A stretch of DNA of 64,000 bases from positions 1 through 64,000 of the forward strand of contig CAKRIN010000006.1 of NCBI GenBank assembly GCA_934343805.1. The letters run 5' to 3'. The notes under the pieces were generated by a model. That model had not been told where the DNA came from and ran no database searches. It saw only the letters and a list, made by a program, of their open reading frames with translations. The translations under genes and the position numbers were made by a program. Positions 1 through 8,673 of the stretch are shown in pieces (positions within the stretch are counted from its first letter, which is position 1; each line of letters begins with the position of its first letter). The DNA is from an uncultured Lachnospira sp. Its GTDB lineage: Bacteria > Bacillota > Clostridia > Lachnospirales > Lachnospiraceae.

Positions 1-65
1 AGCATTCCACAACTTCTGTAACCCTTGAAAAATGGGCTTTTCTTGATATCTTCGTTCTTGAAAGA

Positions 66-470
66 TTATCTCTTTGAGAACTGTGGAGCACGACGTGCAG
101 CCTTGAGACCGTACTTCTTTCTTTCCTTCATTCTTGGATCTCTTGTTAAGAAACCAGCCTTCTTAAGTGATGGACGGTACTCGTCTGAATCAACCTGAAG
201 AAGTGCTCTTGAGATACCATGTCTGATAGCACCAGCCTGACCTGTGTATCCGCCACCGTGTACGTTAACGATTACATCGAACTTGTCAGCTGTCTCTGTG
301 AGAGCTAATGGCTGCTTTACAACAACCTTAAGTGTCTCAAGACCGAAATACTCATCAAGTGATCTCTTATTTATTGTGATATTACCTGTACCTGGTACTA
401 AATATACTCTAGCAATACTGCTTTTTCTTCTACCTGTTCCGTAGAACTTTCCGTTTGCTTTCTTAGCCAC
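66..470 (-). CDS. rpsI: 30S ribosomal protein S9
   Basis: Small-subunit head protein whose basic C-terminal tail reaches the P-site tRNA. The 134 aa protein has the family N-terminal motif YGTGRRKSS and ends in a basic tail ([16 protein letters not shown]) with the expected terminal KR. The start codon is GTG at 468-470, with AAGGAGG just upstream. It lies 30 bp downstream of rplM, the usual L13-S9 pair, and shares its promoter. The 65 bases after the stop hold no clear terminator or gene. Length is normal for the family. Confidence 0.97.
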   Translation of the reverse strand: MAKKANGKFYGTGRRKSSIARVYLVPGTGNITINKRSLDEYFGLETLKVVVKQPLALTETADKFDVIVNVHGGGYTGQAGAIRHGISRALLQVDSDEYRPSLKKAGFLTRDPRMKERKKYGLKAARRAPQFSKR

Positions 471-500
471 TGTTAATTCCTCCTTATATGTGTCCTTATA

Positions 501-929
501 TTAAAACTTTAATACTTCTGGCTTCTGAGCTGCCTGCTCATGATCTGGACCTGCATAAACATGAAGCTTTGTGAACATCTGACGTCCTAAAGGTCCCTTT
601 GGAAGCATTCCCTTAACAGCAAGCTCGATAACCTTCTCAGGCTTCTTTTCCATCATTTCCTTAAGTGTTGTTTCCTTTAAACCACCAACATAGTCTGAGT
701 GGCTGTAGTAAACTTTCTGGTCAAGCTTCTTTCCTGTGAACTTAACCTTATCAGCGTTAATTACGATAACATTGTCACCACAGTCAAGGAATGGTGTGTA
801 AGTTGGCTTATTCTTTCCTCTTAACACAGCAGCAACCTGTGATGCTAAACGACCTAATGTATAATCTGCAGCATCTACTACATACCATTTTCTTTCGATT
901 GTAGATGCACTAGCCATATAAGTTTTCAT
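501..929 (-). CDS. rplM: 50S ribosomal protein L13
   Basis: Early-assembly large-subunit protein. The 142 aa length and the motifs [33 protein letters not shown] and [19 protein letters not shown] are standard for L13. The ATG at 927-929 follows AGGAGGAAAACTA. It is first in an rplM-rpsI unit with its own near-consensus promoter and a structured leader of about 120 nt, so it is probably expressed apart from the S10-spc-alpha operon upstream. In other Firmicutes the L13 leader is an autoregulatory element. Confidence 0.97.
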   Translation of the reverse strand: MKTYMASASTIERKWYVVDAADYTLGRLASQVAAVLRGKNKPTYTPFLDCGDNVIVINADKVKFTGKKLDQKVYYSHSDYVGGLKETTLKEMMEKKPEKVIELAVKGMLPKGPLGRQMFTKLHVYAGPDHEQAAQKPEVLKF

Positions 930-1047
930 TAGTTTTCCTCCTGAAATATTGCTATAATGCTTAATTATTAATGTATATAAATGTCTCTCCGGGGCATTGG
1001 TGAAACACTTAAAACCTTAATTATGGGCGCACTTGTCACGCCACATT
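930..1047 (-). ncRNA. L13-type ribosomal protein leader (5' UTR of rplM)
   Basis: The transcript predicted from the promoter at 1053-1081 has a leader of about 115 nt. Its 5' end can fold into a GGCG/CGCC stem (1026-1029 with 1039-1042), followed by a conserved-looking stretch containing UUCACCAAUGCCCCGGAG. Position and layout fit the L13 leader known from Firmicutes, where L13 represses its own mRNA. I assign it by position and design only; no covariance model was run. Confidence 0.55.
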
Positions 1048-1052
1048 TCTGA

Positions 1053-1081
1053 ATTATATAACACATAACCACGTGTGTCAA
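1053..1081 (-). promoter_or_regulatory. Sigma-A promoter of rplM-rpsI
   Basis: On the minus strand, TTGACA (1076-1081) and TATAAT (1053-1058) are separated by exactly 17 bases, a perfect consensus pair. It sits just after the truA stop codon. Confidence 0.9.
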
Positions 1082-1121
1082 TATACTTTTGCAAATGTTT
1101 TATCCAAAAAAGTTATCCACA

Positions 1122-1883
1122 TCAGCCAATTTTTGCGTCATCCTTATCCACATATTCTATGCCAACAAGTGTAAGTCCCTGTGGAGGAGCAGTCTGTCCT
1201 GCAACAGTCCTGTCCTTTGCCTCTAACATCTGCTTCACATATTCAGGCTTGAATCTTCCTTTTCCTACCTGAATAAGCGTACCTGTAATAATTCTTACCA
1301 TGTTGTATAAGAATCCATTTCCTTTAATACGTATAATTATCTCACTGCTTTCCTGCAGAACCTCAAGTGAATATATAGTTCTGACAGTCGATTCTGCCTG
1401 AGTTCTCACACAACAGAAGCTTTTGAAATCATGTTCACCAACAATATATGCGGCAGCCTCTCTCATTTTATCAATATCAATACTGCCTGCAACATGCCAT
1501 GTAAAATTGCGCTTCTGAGGCAACGGCACAGCAGTATTAAGTATGCGGTATTCGTAAGTCTTTCTTGTGTTACAGTGCCTTGGGTGAAAATCTCCAGACA
1601 CTTCCCATGAATCCTGAATAACTATCGAATCCGGCAGGAATCTGTTTAGTGCAAATGTGAATCTGTCTCCAGGTATTGTCGATTCCGTATCAAATACAGC
1701 TACATTTCCATATGCATGCACACCTGCATCCGTACGGCTCGCTCCGGTCACATGCACATTTTCACCTGTAAGCTCGTGAATTGCCTTATCAAGATACATT
1801 TCTATAGTTGGTGCTTCCGGCTGAATCTGCCAGCCAGAATATTCAGTTCCATCATAAGCTACGATAAGCTTTATTCTTCGCAT
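1122..1883 (-). CDS. truA: tRNA pseudouridine(38-40) synthase TruA
   Basis: Converts uridines 38-40 in the anticodon arm of tRNAs to pseudouridine. The 253 aa protein carries the catalytic motif GASRTDAGVHA with the nucleophile Asp52, an N-terminal VAYDGTEYSGWQ motif and the C-terminal FLYNMVRIITGTLIQVG segment. The ATG follows AAGGAGGAACGCC. It is the last gene after ecfA1-ecfA2-ecfT (62 bp gap), an order common in Firmicutes. Length is normal. Confidence 0.95.
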   Translation of the reverse strand: MRRIKLIVAYDGTEYSGWQIQPEAPTIEMYLDKAIHELTGENVHVTGASRTDAGVHAYGNVAVFDTESTIPGDRFTFALNRFLPDSIVIQDSWEVSGDFHPRHCNTRKTYEYRILNTAVPLPQKRNFTWHVAGSIDIDKMREAAAYIVGEHDFKSFCCVRTQAESTVRTIYSLEVLQESSEIIIRIKGNGFLYNMVRIITGTLIQVGKGRFKPEYVKQMLEAKDRTVAGQTAPPQGLTLVGIEYVDKDDAKIG

Positions 1884-1945
1884 GGCGTTCCTCCTTAAAA
1901 GCCAGAATCAGTCTATTATAAATGTGATATCTGCATGCTTTCTGA

Positions 1946-2755
1946 TTATATTAACTTAAGCGTAATCTTAACTACAATAATGCATGCAAGATATAATGCG
2001 ATAATAAGATATGCATTAATATCTCTTCTGGAGTATTTCAGCGGCTTCATCTTGGTTCTTCCTTCAGAACCGTGATAACATCTCGCCTCCATAGCCATTG
2101 CAAGTTCATTTGCCCTTCTGAACGCTGATATGAATAAAGGCACAAGAATAGGTATCATGGCCTTTGCCTTCTTAATAATATTACCTGACTCAAAGTCTGC
2201 GCCTCGCGCCATCTGTGCCTTCATTATCTTATCTGTTTCCTCAATAAGAATCGGGATGAACCTCAATGCAATTGACATCATCATTGCGATTTCATGAACC
2301 GGAACTTTAATGTATTTAAGAAAACCAAGTCCCTTTTCAAGCCCGTCTGTAAGGTTATTAGGCGTTGTTGTGAGTGTCATAAGGGATGAACCCATAATAA
2401 GAAAAATAAGCCTTATAACCATGAATACAGCCGTATTAAGGCCTTCATGCGTTATCGTCAGCTTCCATATCTTAATTAGAGGCGTTCCTGGCGTCAGAAA
2501 CAGATTAAATGCCGCACTGATTACAATTAATATTACAATTGCCTTAAGACCTTTAACAATGAATTTAAGAGGTATCTTTGACAGTGCAATTACTATCGCC
2601 AAAAATGCTGCTACAACCAGATACAGCCATATATTACTTCCCAGAAACAGGGATATTACGAATATTAAGGTACCCATAAGTTTAACTCTCGGGTCCAGTC
2701 TGTGTATTACCGAATCTGCCTGATAATACTGTCCTATTGTTATATCTCGAATCAT
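1946..2755 (-). CDS. ecfT: Energy-coupling factor transporter transmembrane protein EcfT
   Basis: Membrane coupling subunit of the ECF vitamin/metal uptake system. It links the two ATPases to exchangeable substrate-binding S components. The protein has about five or six hydrophobic segments and the two coupling-helix motifs, MARGADF and MEARCYHG; the second is ARC rather than the usual ARG. I place the start at the ATG at 2753-2755 (269 aa), preceded by AAAGGAAG. A longer frame back to 2803 would overlap ecfA2 and lacks a ribosome binding site. It follows ecfA2 by 10 bp. No S component is encoded here. Confidence 0.92.
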   Translation of the reverse strand: MIRDITIGQYYQADSVIHRLDPRVKLMGTLIFVISLFLGSNIWLYLVVAAFLAIVIALSKIPLKFIVKGLKAIVILIVISAAFNLFLTPGTPLIKIWKLTITHEGLNTAVFMVIRLIFLIMGSSLMTLTTTPNNLTDGLEKGLGFLKYIKVPVHEIAMMMSIALRFIPILIEETDKIMKAQMARGADFESGNIIKKAKAMIPILVPLFISAFRRANELAMAMEARCYHGSEGRTKMKPLKYSRRDINAYLIIALYLACIIVVKITLKLI

Positions 2756-2765
2756 ATTACTTCCT

Positions 2766-3611
2766 TTATCCCAGTGCTGACAAAATGCTTTCCTTCGCTT
2801 CATCTATTGTGATAGCATCTGTATTAACATCAAAGCCTGCCTGTTTTAAATCATTCATCAAATAAGTTACCTGTGGTGCTGCAAGTCCGATTGCCTCCAG
2901 CTCTTTATAATGCCTGAATACATTTCTTGGAGTGTCATCATATGTCAGCACCCCATCATTCATTACCATAATTCTGCTCACATAGTTAGCAACATCATCC
3001 ATGCTGTGTGACACAAGAATAATAGTCATTCCTGTCTCTTCCCTTAAGTACTTGAGACAATTAAGGATATCATCTCTTCCCTTAGGGTCAAGGCCAGCCG
3101 TAGGTTCATCCAGAATAAGAACATCCGGTTTCATCGCAAGTACACCTGCAATCGCTACCCTTCTCTTCTGTCCACCTGACAAATCAAATGGCGACTGATA
3201 AAACATATTATCATCTATTCCAACCAGTCTTAACGACTCAAATGCCCTGATTTCAACCTCCTTCTGTGAAAGGCCAAGGTTCTTAGGGCCAAAACATACA
3301 TCTTTGAATATCTCAGTCTCAAAAAGCTGGTGTTCCGGATACTGAAAAACCAGTCCTACCCTGCTTCTTAATTCTTTCATATTAAAGCCCTGCTCATATA
3401 TATCTTTGCCATTGTAATATATATGGCCTTCAGTCGGTTTAACAAGACCATTAAGATGTTGTATAAATGTAGATTTACCCGAACCTGTATGACCAATAAG
3501 CCCGATAAATTCTCCATCTTCTATTGCACAGCTCACATTTTTCAAAGCCTGCCTCTCAAAGCCAGTGCCTTTTTCATAAATGTAGCTGATATTATCTACT
3601 ATTATTGACAT
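2766..3611 (-). CDS. ecfA2: Energy-coupling factor transporter ATP-binding protein EcfA2
   Basis: One of the two ATPases that power ECF-type uptake. It has Walker A (GHTGSGKST), Q-loop FQYPEHQLF, signature LSGGQKRRVAIA, Walker B LILDEPTAGLDP and the switch His in VSHSMDD. The start is placed at the ATG at 3609-3611 (281 aa) because GAGGG sits 6 nt upstream; a start four codons earlier lacks one. It overlaps the end of ecfA1 by 20 bp, suggesting translational coupling. Confidence 0.94.
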   Translation of the reverse strand: MSIIVDNISYIYEKGTGFERQALKNVSCAIEDGEFIGLIGHTGSGKSTFIQHLNGLVKPTEGHIYYNGKDIYEQGFNMKELRSRVGLVFQYPEHQLFETEIFKDVCFGPKNLGLSQKEVEIRAFESLRLVGIDDNMFYQSPFDLSGGQKRRVAIAGVLAMKPDVLILDEPTAGLDPKGRDDILNCLKYLREETGMTIILVSHSMDDVANYVSRIMVMNDGVLTYDDTPRNVFRHYKELEAIGLAAPQVTYLMNDLKQAGFDVNTDAITIDEAKESILSALG

Positions 3612-4473
3612 TGAAACCCTCATTTCTAACTCTAATGAGTTCCTCTGTAAATTCTTCCGAAGTCAATATTCCATTCTTTAGTGGAACGCCTTCCTTCTGA
3701 AGTTCATAGGCTAATTCTGTAACATGCGGCACGTCAAGTCTCAATTCCTTTAACTTTTCTACCTGCGAAAATATTTCTCTTGGTGTTCCTGACATTACCA
3801 GCTTTCCATCATCCATTACATAAAGCTTATCTATATCAATTACTTCTTCCATGTAATGAGTGATAAGTATAACCGTTACATTTTCCTGCCTGTTCAATTC
3901 ATGGAGCACATTAAGTACATCCTTTCGTCCCAACGGATCAAGCATTGCCGTTGGTTCATCCAATACAATACATTTTGGCTTCATTGCTACAATTCCAGCA
4001 ATCGCTACCCTCTGCTTCTGTCCTCCAGATAGCTTGTTTGGCGACTGGTTTCTGAAAGCATACATTCCTACTGCTTTCAGGCTTTTTTCAACTCGTTCCC
4101 ATATTTCTTCCGTTGGAACACCAATATTCTCTGGTCCGAATCCAACCTCTTCATCAACAAGAGTTCCAACTATCTGGTTATCAGGGTTCTGAAATACCAT
4201 TCCGGCAGTCTGTCTTACCTTTAAAGTATTCTCCTCTTCCCTTGTGTCCATACCATCAACCCACACAGTTCCCTCTGTCGGCATAACGAGCGCATTCAAA
4301 TGTTTTGCAAATGTTGATTTACCAGAGCCGTTATGACCTAATACAGCAACAAAATCGCCCTGCTTAATGTCAATACTCACATTATCAACAGCCTTAGTTA
4401 TTCCCTCAACATTACCATCTTCATCTCGTCTTATATATTCAAATGTGAGGTTTTTTGCTTTAACTATTCCCAT
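3592..4473 (-). CDS. ecfA1: Energy-coupling factor transporter ATP-binding protein EcfA1
   Basis: Partner ATPase of EcfA2 in the shared ECF module. Walker A GHNGSGKST, Q-loop FQNPDNQIVG, signature LSGGQKQRVAIA and Walker B CIVLDEPTAMLDP are all intact, with His in ITHYMEE. The start is taken at the ATG at 4471-4473 (293 aa), directly after GCAGGAGGTCAT. The frame extends 13 codons further into the rplQ terminator, which is unlikely to be translated. No clear promoter of its own is visible, so it may depend on readthrough of that terminator. Confidence 0.94.
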   Translation of the reverse strand: MGIVKAKNLTFEYIRRDEDGNVEGITKAVDNVSIDIKQGDFVAVLGHNGSGKSTFAKHLNALVMPTEGTVWVDGMDTREEENTLKVRQTAGMVFQNPDNQIVGTLVDEEVGFGPENIGVPTEEIWERVEKSLKAVGMYAFRNQSPNKLSGGQKQRVAIAGIVAMKPKCIVLDEPTAMLDPLGRKDVLNVLHELNRQENVTVILITHYMEEVIDIDKLYVMDDGKLVMSGTPREIFSQVEKLKELRLDVPHVTELAYELQKEGVPLKNGILTSEEFTEELIRVRNEGFNVNNSR

Positions 4474-4510
4474 ATGACCTCCTGCCCTTTTAAGTCTTAC
4501 CGCAGGTTCC

Positions 4511-4541
4511 AAAAAAAGCGGATAAGTTTCCTTACCCGCTT
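4511..4541 (-). terminator. Rho-independent terminator after rplQ
   Basis: On the minus strand, AAGCGGGTAAG, a GAAA loop and CTTATCCGCTT form an 11-bp stem with one G-U pair, followed by a run of T. It marks the end of the S10-spc-alpha transcript. Confidence 0.93.
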
Positions 4542-4556
4542 AAATTGCAATTGAAA

Positions 4557-5093
4557 TTAAACTAATTCAAGAAGAACTTCCATTGCTGCATCACCTTTTC
4601 TTAAACCAATCTTAACGATTCTTGTGTAACCGCCCTGACGATCAGCATACTTAGGTGCGATCTCATCAAATAACTTATTAGTAAGATCTACAGTCTTAGT
4701 ATTCTTCTTCTTTCCAGCAGCTGCTGTAGGAACTTCTGTAACTGTGTAAAGAACCTTATCCATCTGCTTTCTAGCATGAAGTCTTGAAGGAAGATCCTTC
4801 TTGATTTCCTTTTCTACTGTCTCATATACAGTAACCTTCTTGCCATCAACAACTTCCTTAACTCTCTTACCTTCAGCATCCTTCTTAGGAACCTTAGCTG
4901 AAACCTTAACTGTCTCAAAGTTGTCTTTTTCTTTAACTGCAAGTGTGATGAGCTTTTCAGCCATCTTCTTTACTTCCTTGGCTCTTGCCTCTGTAGTAAC
5001 AATCTTGCCATTCTCGATTAATGCTGTTACCTGGCTTCTTAATAAAGCCTTTCTCTGGCTAGATGTTCTGCCGAGCTTTCTATATTTTGCCAT
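4557..5093 (-). CDS. rplQ: 50S ribosomal protein L17 with internal insertions
   Basis: Large-subunit protein near the exit tunnel. The core motifs are standard: [20 protein letters not shown] at the start, [17 protein letters not shown], and [20 protein letters not shown] at the end. The protein is 178 aa, well above the usual 115-130. The extra length is a lysine- and valine-rich insert at about residues 53-103 and a shorter one near 119-135, both before the conserved [12 protein letters not shown] block. Such long L17 forms fit clostridia. The ATG follows GGAGGTAAATC. It is the last gene of the operon. Confidence 0.96.
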   Translation of the reverse strand: MAKYRKLGRTSSQRKALLRSQVTALIENGKIVTTEARAKEVKKMAEKLITLAVKEKDNFETVKVSAKVPKKDAEGKRVKEVVDGKKVTVYETVEKEIKKDLPSRLHARKQMDKVLYTVTEVPTAAAGKKKNTKTVDLTNKLFDEIAPKYADRQGGYTRIVKIGLRKGDAAMEVLLELV

Positions 5094-5162
5094 GATTTAC
5101 CTCCATTTGTAACAGCTATACATGCGCTTATGGACTTACTGCATAGCCGCCCTATCTACAAA

Positions 5163-6131
5163 TTAATCTTCATTAGGTCTAAGATGTAAGCCCATTTCCT
5201 TAAGCTTAAGGAGAACCTCATCTAAAGACTTCTTACCTAAATTTCTTACCTTCATCATATCATCTGGTGTCTTATTGCAAAGCTCTTCAACTGTATTGAT
5301 TCCAGCTCTTCTAAGACAATTAGATGAACGAACAGATAATTCAAGATCTTCGATGCTCATTGAAAGAACCTTAGTAGTCTCATCTTCCTGCTGCTCAACC
5401 ATAATTTCAACCTTCTGAGCATTCTCTGAAAGATTAATAAATCCTTTCAAATGTTCACTTAAGACCTTAGCTGCGAGACTTAATGCCTCATCTGGATCTA
5501 TTGTTCCATTAGTAAAGATATCAAGTGTAAGCTTATCAAAATCTGTATCCTGACCTACACGAGTATTCTGAACAGCCATATTAACTCTCTCTACTGGTGT
5601 ATAGATTGAATCTATAGCAATAACGCCTGCTGGCTGGTCATCTCTCTTATTCTTCTCTGAGCTTACATAACCACGTCCATTAGTGATTGTAAGTTCCATT
5701 GTGAGCTTGCTGTCTGCACCATTAAGATGTGCAATAACAAGATCTGGATTGATTATTTCAATATCAGGATCTACCTGTATATCTGATGCTCTAACTACAC
5801 CTTCGCCTACGAAGTCAATATGTGCTTCCTTAGGCTCAACAGAATTTCCGTTGTTCTTGATTGATAACTGCTTGATGTTCATGACGATCTCAGTAACATC
5901 TTCCTTAACACCTGGAATTGAGCTGAATTCATGAAGTACACCTTCAATCTTGATACTGCTCACAGCTGTACCAACTAATGAAGAAAGCATAATTCTTCTT
6001 AAAGAATTACCTAATGTTAAACCATATCCTCTTTCAAGTGGCTCAACAACAAATTTTCCATATTTGCCATCTTCTGATTTTTCTGTCATCTCAATCTTTG
6101 GCATCTTGAAATTAAAATCTGCATCAACCAT
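5163..6131 (-). CDS. rpoA: DNA-directed RNA polymerase subunit alpha
   Basis: The alpha dimer scaffolds RNA polymerase assembly; its C-terminal domain contacts promoter UP elements and activators. The 322 aa protein has the N-terminal dimerisation domain ([17 protein letters not shown]) to about residue 230, a linker, and a C-terminal domain with [19 protein letters not shown] and [18 protein letters not shown]. The ATG follows AAGGAGGGACTATAC. It sits between rpsD and rplQ in the alpha operon. Confidence 0.98.
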   Translation of the reverse strand: MVDADFNFKMPKIEMTEKSEDGKYGKFVVEPLERGYGLTLGNSLRRIMLSSLVGTAVSSIKIEGVLHEFSSIPGVKEDVTEIVMNIKQLSIKNNGNSVEPKEAHIDFVGEGVVRASDIQVDPDIEIINPDLVIAHLNGADSKLTMELTITNGRGYVSSEKNKRDDQPAGVIAIDSIYTPVERVNMAVQNTRVGQDTDFDKLTLDIFTNGTIDPDEALSLAAKVLSEHLKGFINLSENAQKVEIMVEQQEDETTKVLSMSIEDLELSVRSSNCLRRAGINTVEELCNKTPDDMMKVRNLGKKSLDEVLLKLKEMGLHLRPNED

Positions 6132-6188
6132 GTATAGTCCCTCCTTTTTATGGGTTTTATAAGTTTTATTCTATATTTCCAATGCGGA

Positions 6189-6782
6189 TTACTTAGAATA
6201 TAACTCGACGATAAGCATCTCGTTTACAGGAACATCAATAACTTCTCTTGTAGGGATTGACTTAACTGATCCCTTAAGAGCATCTGCATCTGCCTCTAAC
6301 CACTCTGGAACAAGTCTTCCATTAGTAGACTCAAGGATTTCCTTATATCTTGCTGATGACTTAGACTTCTCTCTGATTTCAATAACATCTCCAGCCTTTA
6401 CAAGGTATGAAGGGATGTTTACGCACTTACCATTAACTAATACATGCTTGTGATCAACGATCTGTCTTGCTTCTTTTCTTGTTCTAGCGAATCCTAATCT
6501 GAAAAGAACATTATCAAGTCTGAGTTCGAGCATGATCATAAGGTTCTCACCAGTCATACCCTTCTGTCTCTCAGCCTTCTTATAATAATTTCTGAAAGGC
6601 TTCTCTAATACACCATAGATAAATTTAGCCTTCTGCTTCTCACGAAGCTGCATACCATACTCGCTAACCTTTCTACCAGCGTTCTTTGCCTTTCTTCTAG
6701 ATTTCTTATCTATTCCTAAATATACAGGATCCATTTCAAGAGATCTGCATCTCTTGAGGACAGGTGTTCTATTAACTGCCAT
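6189..6782 (-). CDS. rpsD: 30S ribosomal protein S4
   Basis: Primary 16S rRNA-binding protein of the 30S body. The 197 aa protein has the [20 protein letters not shown] motif of the S4 domain followed by [18 protein letters not shown]. It lacks a zinc-binding Cys cluster, so it is the zinc-independent type. In this genome rpsD is inside the alpha operon between rpsK and rpoA, as in many clostridia and E. coli but not in B. subtilis. In E. coli S4 represses this operon at the rpsM leader; compare 7603-7918. Confidence 0.97.
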   Translation of the reverse strand: MAVNRTPVLKRCRSLEMDPVYLGIDKKSRRKAKNAGRKVSEYGMQLREKQKAKFIYGVLEKPFRNYYKKAERQKGMTGENLMIMLELRLDNVLFRLGFARTRKEARQIVDHKHVLVNGKCVNIPSYLVKAGDVIEIREKSKSSARYKEILESTNGRLVPEWLEADADALKGSVKSIPTREVIDVPVNEMLIVELYSK

Positions 6783-6802
6783 TGTAATCTTACCTCCCTA
6801 AA

Positions 6803-7198
6803 TTAAACTCTTCTACGCTTTGGTGGACGGCATCCATTGTGTGGAACTGGAGTAACATCCTTAATACTTGTAACTTCAAGACCAGCTGCTGAAAGTGCTC
6901 TGATAGCTGCTTCTCTACCTGAACCTGGTCCCTTAACCATAACGTCTACAGACTTTAATCCGTGAACTAATGCAGCCTTAGTAGCTGTCTCTGCTGCCAT
7001 CTGTGCTGCATAAGGAGTAGACTTCTTAGATCCTCTGAATCCGAGTCCACCTGCAGATGCCCATGATAAAGCATTTCCTTCTGCATCTGTTAAAGTAACT
7101 ATTGTATTATTGAAAGATGACTGAATATGTGCCTGTCCTCTTTCAACATTCTTCTTAACACGCTTCTTTGTCACTTTTTTTGTAACTTTCTGAGCCAT
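6803..7198 (-). CDS. rpsK: 30S ribosomal protein S11
   Basis: Platform protein of the 30S subunit near the E site. The 131 aa protein carries the core motifs [31 protein letters not shown] and the terminal [12 protein letters not shown]. The N terminus is unusually rich in Lys-Val repeats ([13 protein letters not shown]). The ATG follows AGGAGGTTAGTTAATC. It sits 29 bp after rpsM and 20 bp before rpsD. Confidence 0.97.
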   Translation of the reverse strand: MAQKVTKKVTKKRVKKNVERGQAHIQSSFNNTIVTLTDAEGNALSWASAGGLGFRGSKKSTPYAAQMAAETATKAALVHGLKSVDVMVKGPGSGREAAIRALSAAGLEVTSIKDVTPVPHNGCRPPKRRRV

Positions 7199-7227
7199 GA
7201 TTAACTAACCTCCTGTGAGTTTAACAA

Positions 7228-7602
7228 TTATTTCTTCTTATTAGCTACAGTCTTCTTAGGACCCTTACATGTTCTTGCATTAGTCTTTGTCTTCTGGCCT
7301 CTGCATGGAAGTCCCTTTCTATGACGGATTCCTCTGTAGCATCCGATTTCCTTTAATCTCTTAATGTTCATGGCAACTTCTCTTCTTAAGTCACCCTCTA
7401 CTAAATGTTCTGGATCAGCATCAATAACCTTAGCAATCTTTGCTACTTCTTCATCAGTAAGATCCTTAACACGTGTATCTGGATTAACGCCAGCCTCTTC
7501 AAGAATCTTAGATGCTCTTACTCGGCCAATACCGTAAACATAAGTAAGTCCTATTTCAATACGCTTTTCTCTTGGTAAGTCTACACCTGAAATACGAGCC
7601 AT
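7228..7602 (-). CDS. rpsM: 30S ribosomal protein S13
   Basis: Head protein of the 30S subunit that bridges to the 50S. The 124 aa protein shows [32 protein letters not shown] and the basic tail [20 protein letters not shown]. The ATG at 7600-7602 follows CGGAGGTTAAAGAACAC. It is preceded by an unusually long 316-bp intergenic stretch, so it may be expressed from its own controlled leader rather than by simple co-translation with rpmJ. Confidence 0.97.
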   Translation of the reverse strand: MARISGVDLPREKRIEIGLTYVYGIGRVRASKILEEAGVNPDTRVKDLTDEEVAKIAKVIDADPEHLVEGDLRREVAMNIKRLKEIGCYRGIRHRKGLPCRGQKTKTNARTCKGPKKTVANKKK

Positions 7603-7918
7603 GTGTTCTTTAACCTCCGTTTGATCAATTAAATTAATATTAATAATATAGATAGAAAAATGTAGTCCGATTCCTACGCAGCTCGTTCTATGCTCTATCC
7701 CCCGCTTCGAACGCCTGAAATGTGTGCGTCACCTTCAGTCTACTATATTTGATAGCAATGAACACCGACAACTTATCCGGATGTGTCATCGCTGCAGCCG
7801 CAAAACTGTTCTCTGCCTATACATAATTCAGACAGAATAAGTCATAATATCAACTAGTGAAATTGATATCATAACGCAGAAATATGAGAAGTACTTCTAC
7901 TTCTCTGCTTCAGGGAAA
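7603..7918 (-). ncRNA. Structured non-coding spacer between rpmJ and rpsM, candidate leader RNA
   Basis: This is a 316-bp gap with no credible ORF in an otherwise tightly packed operon. Read on the minus strand it holds a hairpin with an 8-bp stem and 4-nt loop (7886-7893 with 7898-7905), a 9-bp stem with one mismatch (7845-7853 with 7863-7871), and a more GC-rich middle before an AT-rich end that carries the rpsM ribosome binding site. None of the stems has a T-run, so they are not simple terminators. The place matches where S4 represses the alpha operon in E. coli. Assignment as a leader is an inference; I recognise no known class. Confidence 0.45.
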
Positions 7919-8032
7919 TTAACCCTGTCTCTGCTTGTGCTTAGGGTTTTCACAGATAATTCTGATGCTGCCCTTTCTTTTAATGACTTTGCATTTTTCA
8001 CAAATTGGTTTAACTGATGATCTAACCTTCAC
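7919..8032 (-). CDS. rpmJ: 50S ribosomal protein L36 (short gene, GTG start)
   Basis: Small zinc-binding large-subunit protein of 37 aa. Read from the minus strand: GTG start at 8030-8032, then [17 protein letters not shown], continuing to [11 protein letters not shown] and TAA at 7919-7921. The zinc ligands Cys11, Cys14, Cys27 and His32 are intact, so it is the zinc-dependent form. GAAAGGAGG precedes the start. It follows infA as usual and has its own promoter in the 118-bp gap. Confidence 0.96.
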   Translation of the reverse strand: MKVRSSVKPICEKCKVIKRKGSIRIICENPKHKQRQG

Positions 8033-8066
8033 TGCAAAAGCCTCCTTTCAGACAAGTTCGGTTGAT

Positions 8067-8096
8067 ATTATAACACAACCTTTTCTATCAACGCAA
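8067..8096 (-). promoter_or_regulatory. Probable internal promoter before rpmJ
   Basis: On the minus strand, TTGCGT (8091-8096) and TATAAT (8067-8072) are 18 bases apart, in the gap between infA and rpmJ. The -10 is perfect and the -35 matches 4 of 6. It would restart transcription for rpmJ and the alpha operon genes. Confidence 0.6.
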
Positions 8097-8150
8097 GGAA
8101 AATTTTACAAAATTTATAAAGAATATTTTGTACATATACTCCTTTTGTTT

Positions 8151-8369
8151 TTATTTATCTCTCCAGATGATTCTTCCTTTTGTTAAATCATATGGTGATA
8201 ATTCAATTGTTACCTTATCACCTGGAAGAATTCTGATGAAATTCATTCTTAACTTACCACTTATTGTGGCAAGAATCTGATGTCCATTCTCAAGTTCTAC
8301 TTTAAAAAATGCATTAGGTAATTTTTCAACTACCTTTCCTTCGATTTCAATTACATCTGCCTTTGACAT
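8151..8369 (-). CDS. infA: Translation initiation factor IF-1
   Basis: Binds the 30S A site and helps IF-2 and IF-3 select the start codon. The 72 aa single OB-fold protein has the classic sequence [20 protein letters not shown], with [28 protein letters not shown] later. The ATG follows AGGAGGTAAACTTAT. It lies 16 bp after the KOW-domain gene and before rpmJ, the standard Firmicutes order apart from the missing map. Confidence 0.97.
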   Translation of the reverse strand: MSKADVIEIEGKVVEKLPNAFFKVELENGHQILATISGKLRMNFIRILPGDKVTIELSPYDLTKGRIIWRDK

Positions 8370-8385
8370 ATAAGTTTACCTCCTA

Positions 8386-8655
8386 TTATTTGGCACTGGT
8401 CTTAATCTGCTTAATCGCATATTTTATTTCTTCATTACTTATAAACAGGTTTTTCTCTATCTTTTCTGCAAGATCACTATCTTTTTGTTTTATTAGCTGA
8501 ACATGCTTCAACTTTTTCTTTTTCAGTTTATCTGTCGGTCTTAAAATACCATCCGACAGATAAACATATACATTATCAGATTCGAGAATCATATATACAG
8601 TACCTTTGTCATGGCCTGCTATAGAACTTGCAAAATATCCTCTTATATCACTCAT
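8386..8655 (-). CDS. KOW-domain RNA-binding protein (L14e/YbzG-like)
   Basis: This 89 aa basic protein has an N-terminal KOW-like segment (SSIAGHDKGTVYMILESD, then YVYLSDGILRPTDKLKKKKLKHVQ) and a C-terminal helical part. Similar genes, annotated as L14e/L6e/L27e-like KOW proteins, lie between adk/map and infA in many Firmicutes; its exact role is not established. It begins just after adk (18 bp) with only a weak AGGATG ribosome binding site. It probably binds RNA in ribosome biogenesis or translation; that is inferred from family and place. Confidence 0.85.
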   Translation of the reverse strand: MSDIRGYFASSIAGHDKGTVYMILESDNVYVYLSDGILRPTDKLKKKKLKHVQLIKQKDSDLAEKIEKNLFISNEEIKYAIKQIKTSAK

Positions 8656-8673
8656 AAATCATCATCCTAAGTA

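Noticed and set aside
1..65. Terminator or new gene downstream of rpsI.
   Set aside because: The 65 bases show no stem with T-run and no reading frame long enough to judge; the region is cut by the window edge.
7603..7918. Possible tRNA gene in the GC-rich part of the rpmJ-rpsM spacer, suggested by a GTTCGAA stretch.
   Set aside because: No acceptor stem, anticodon arm or CCA-compatible end can be drawn around it.
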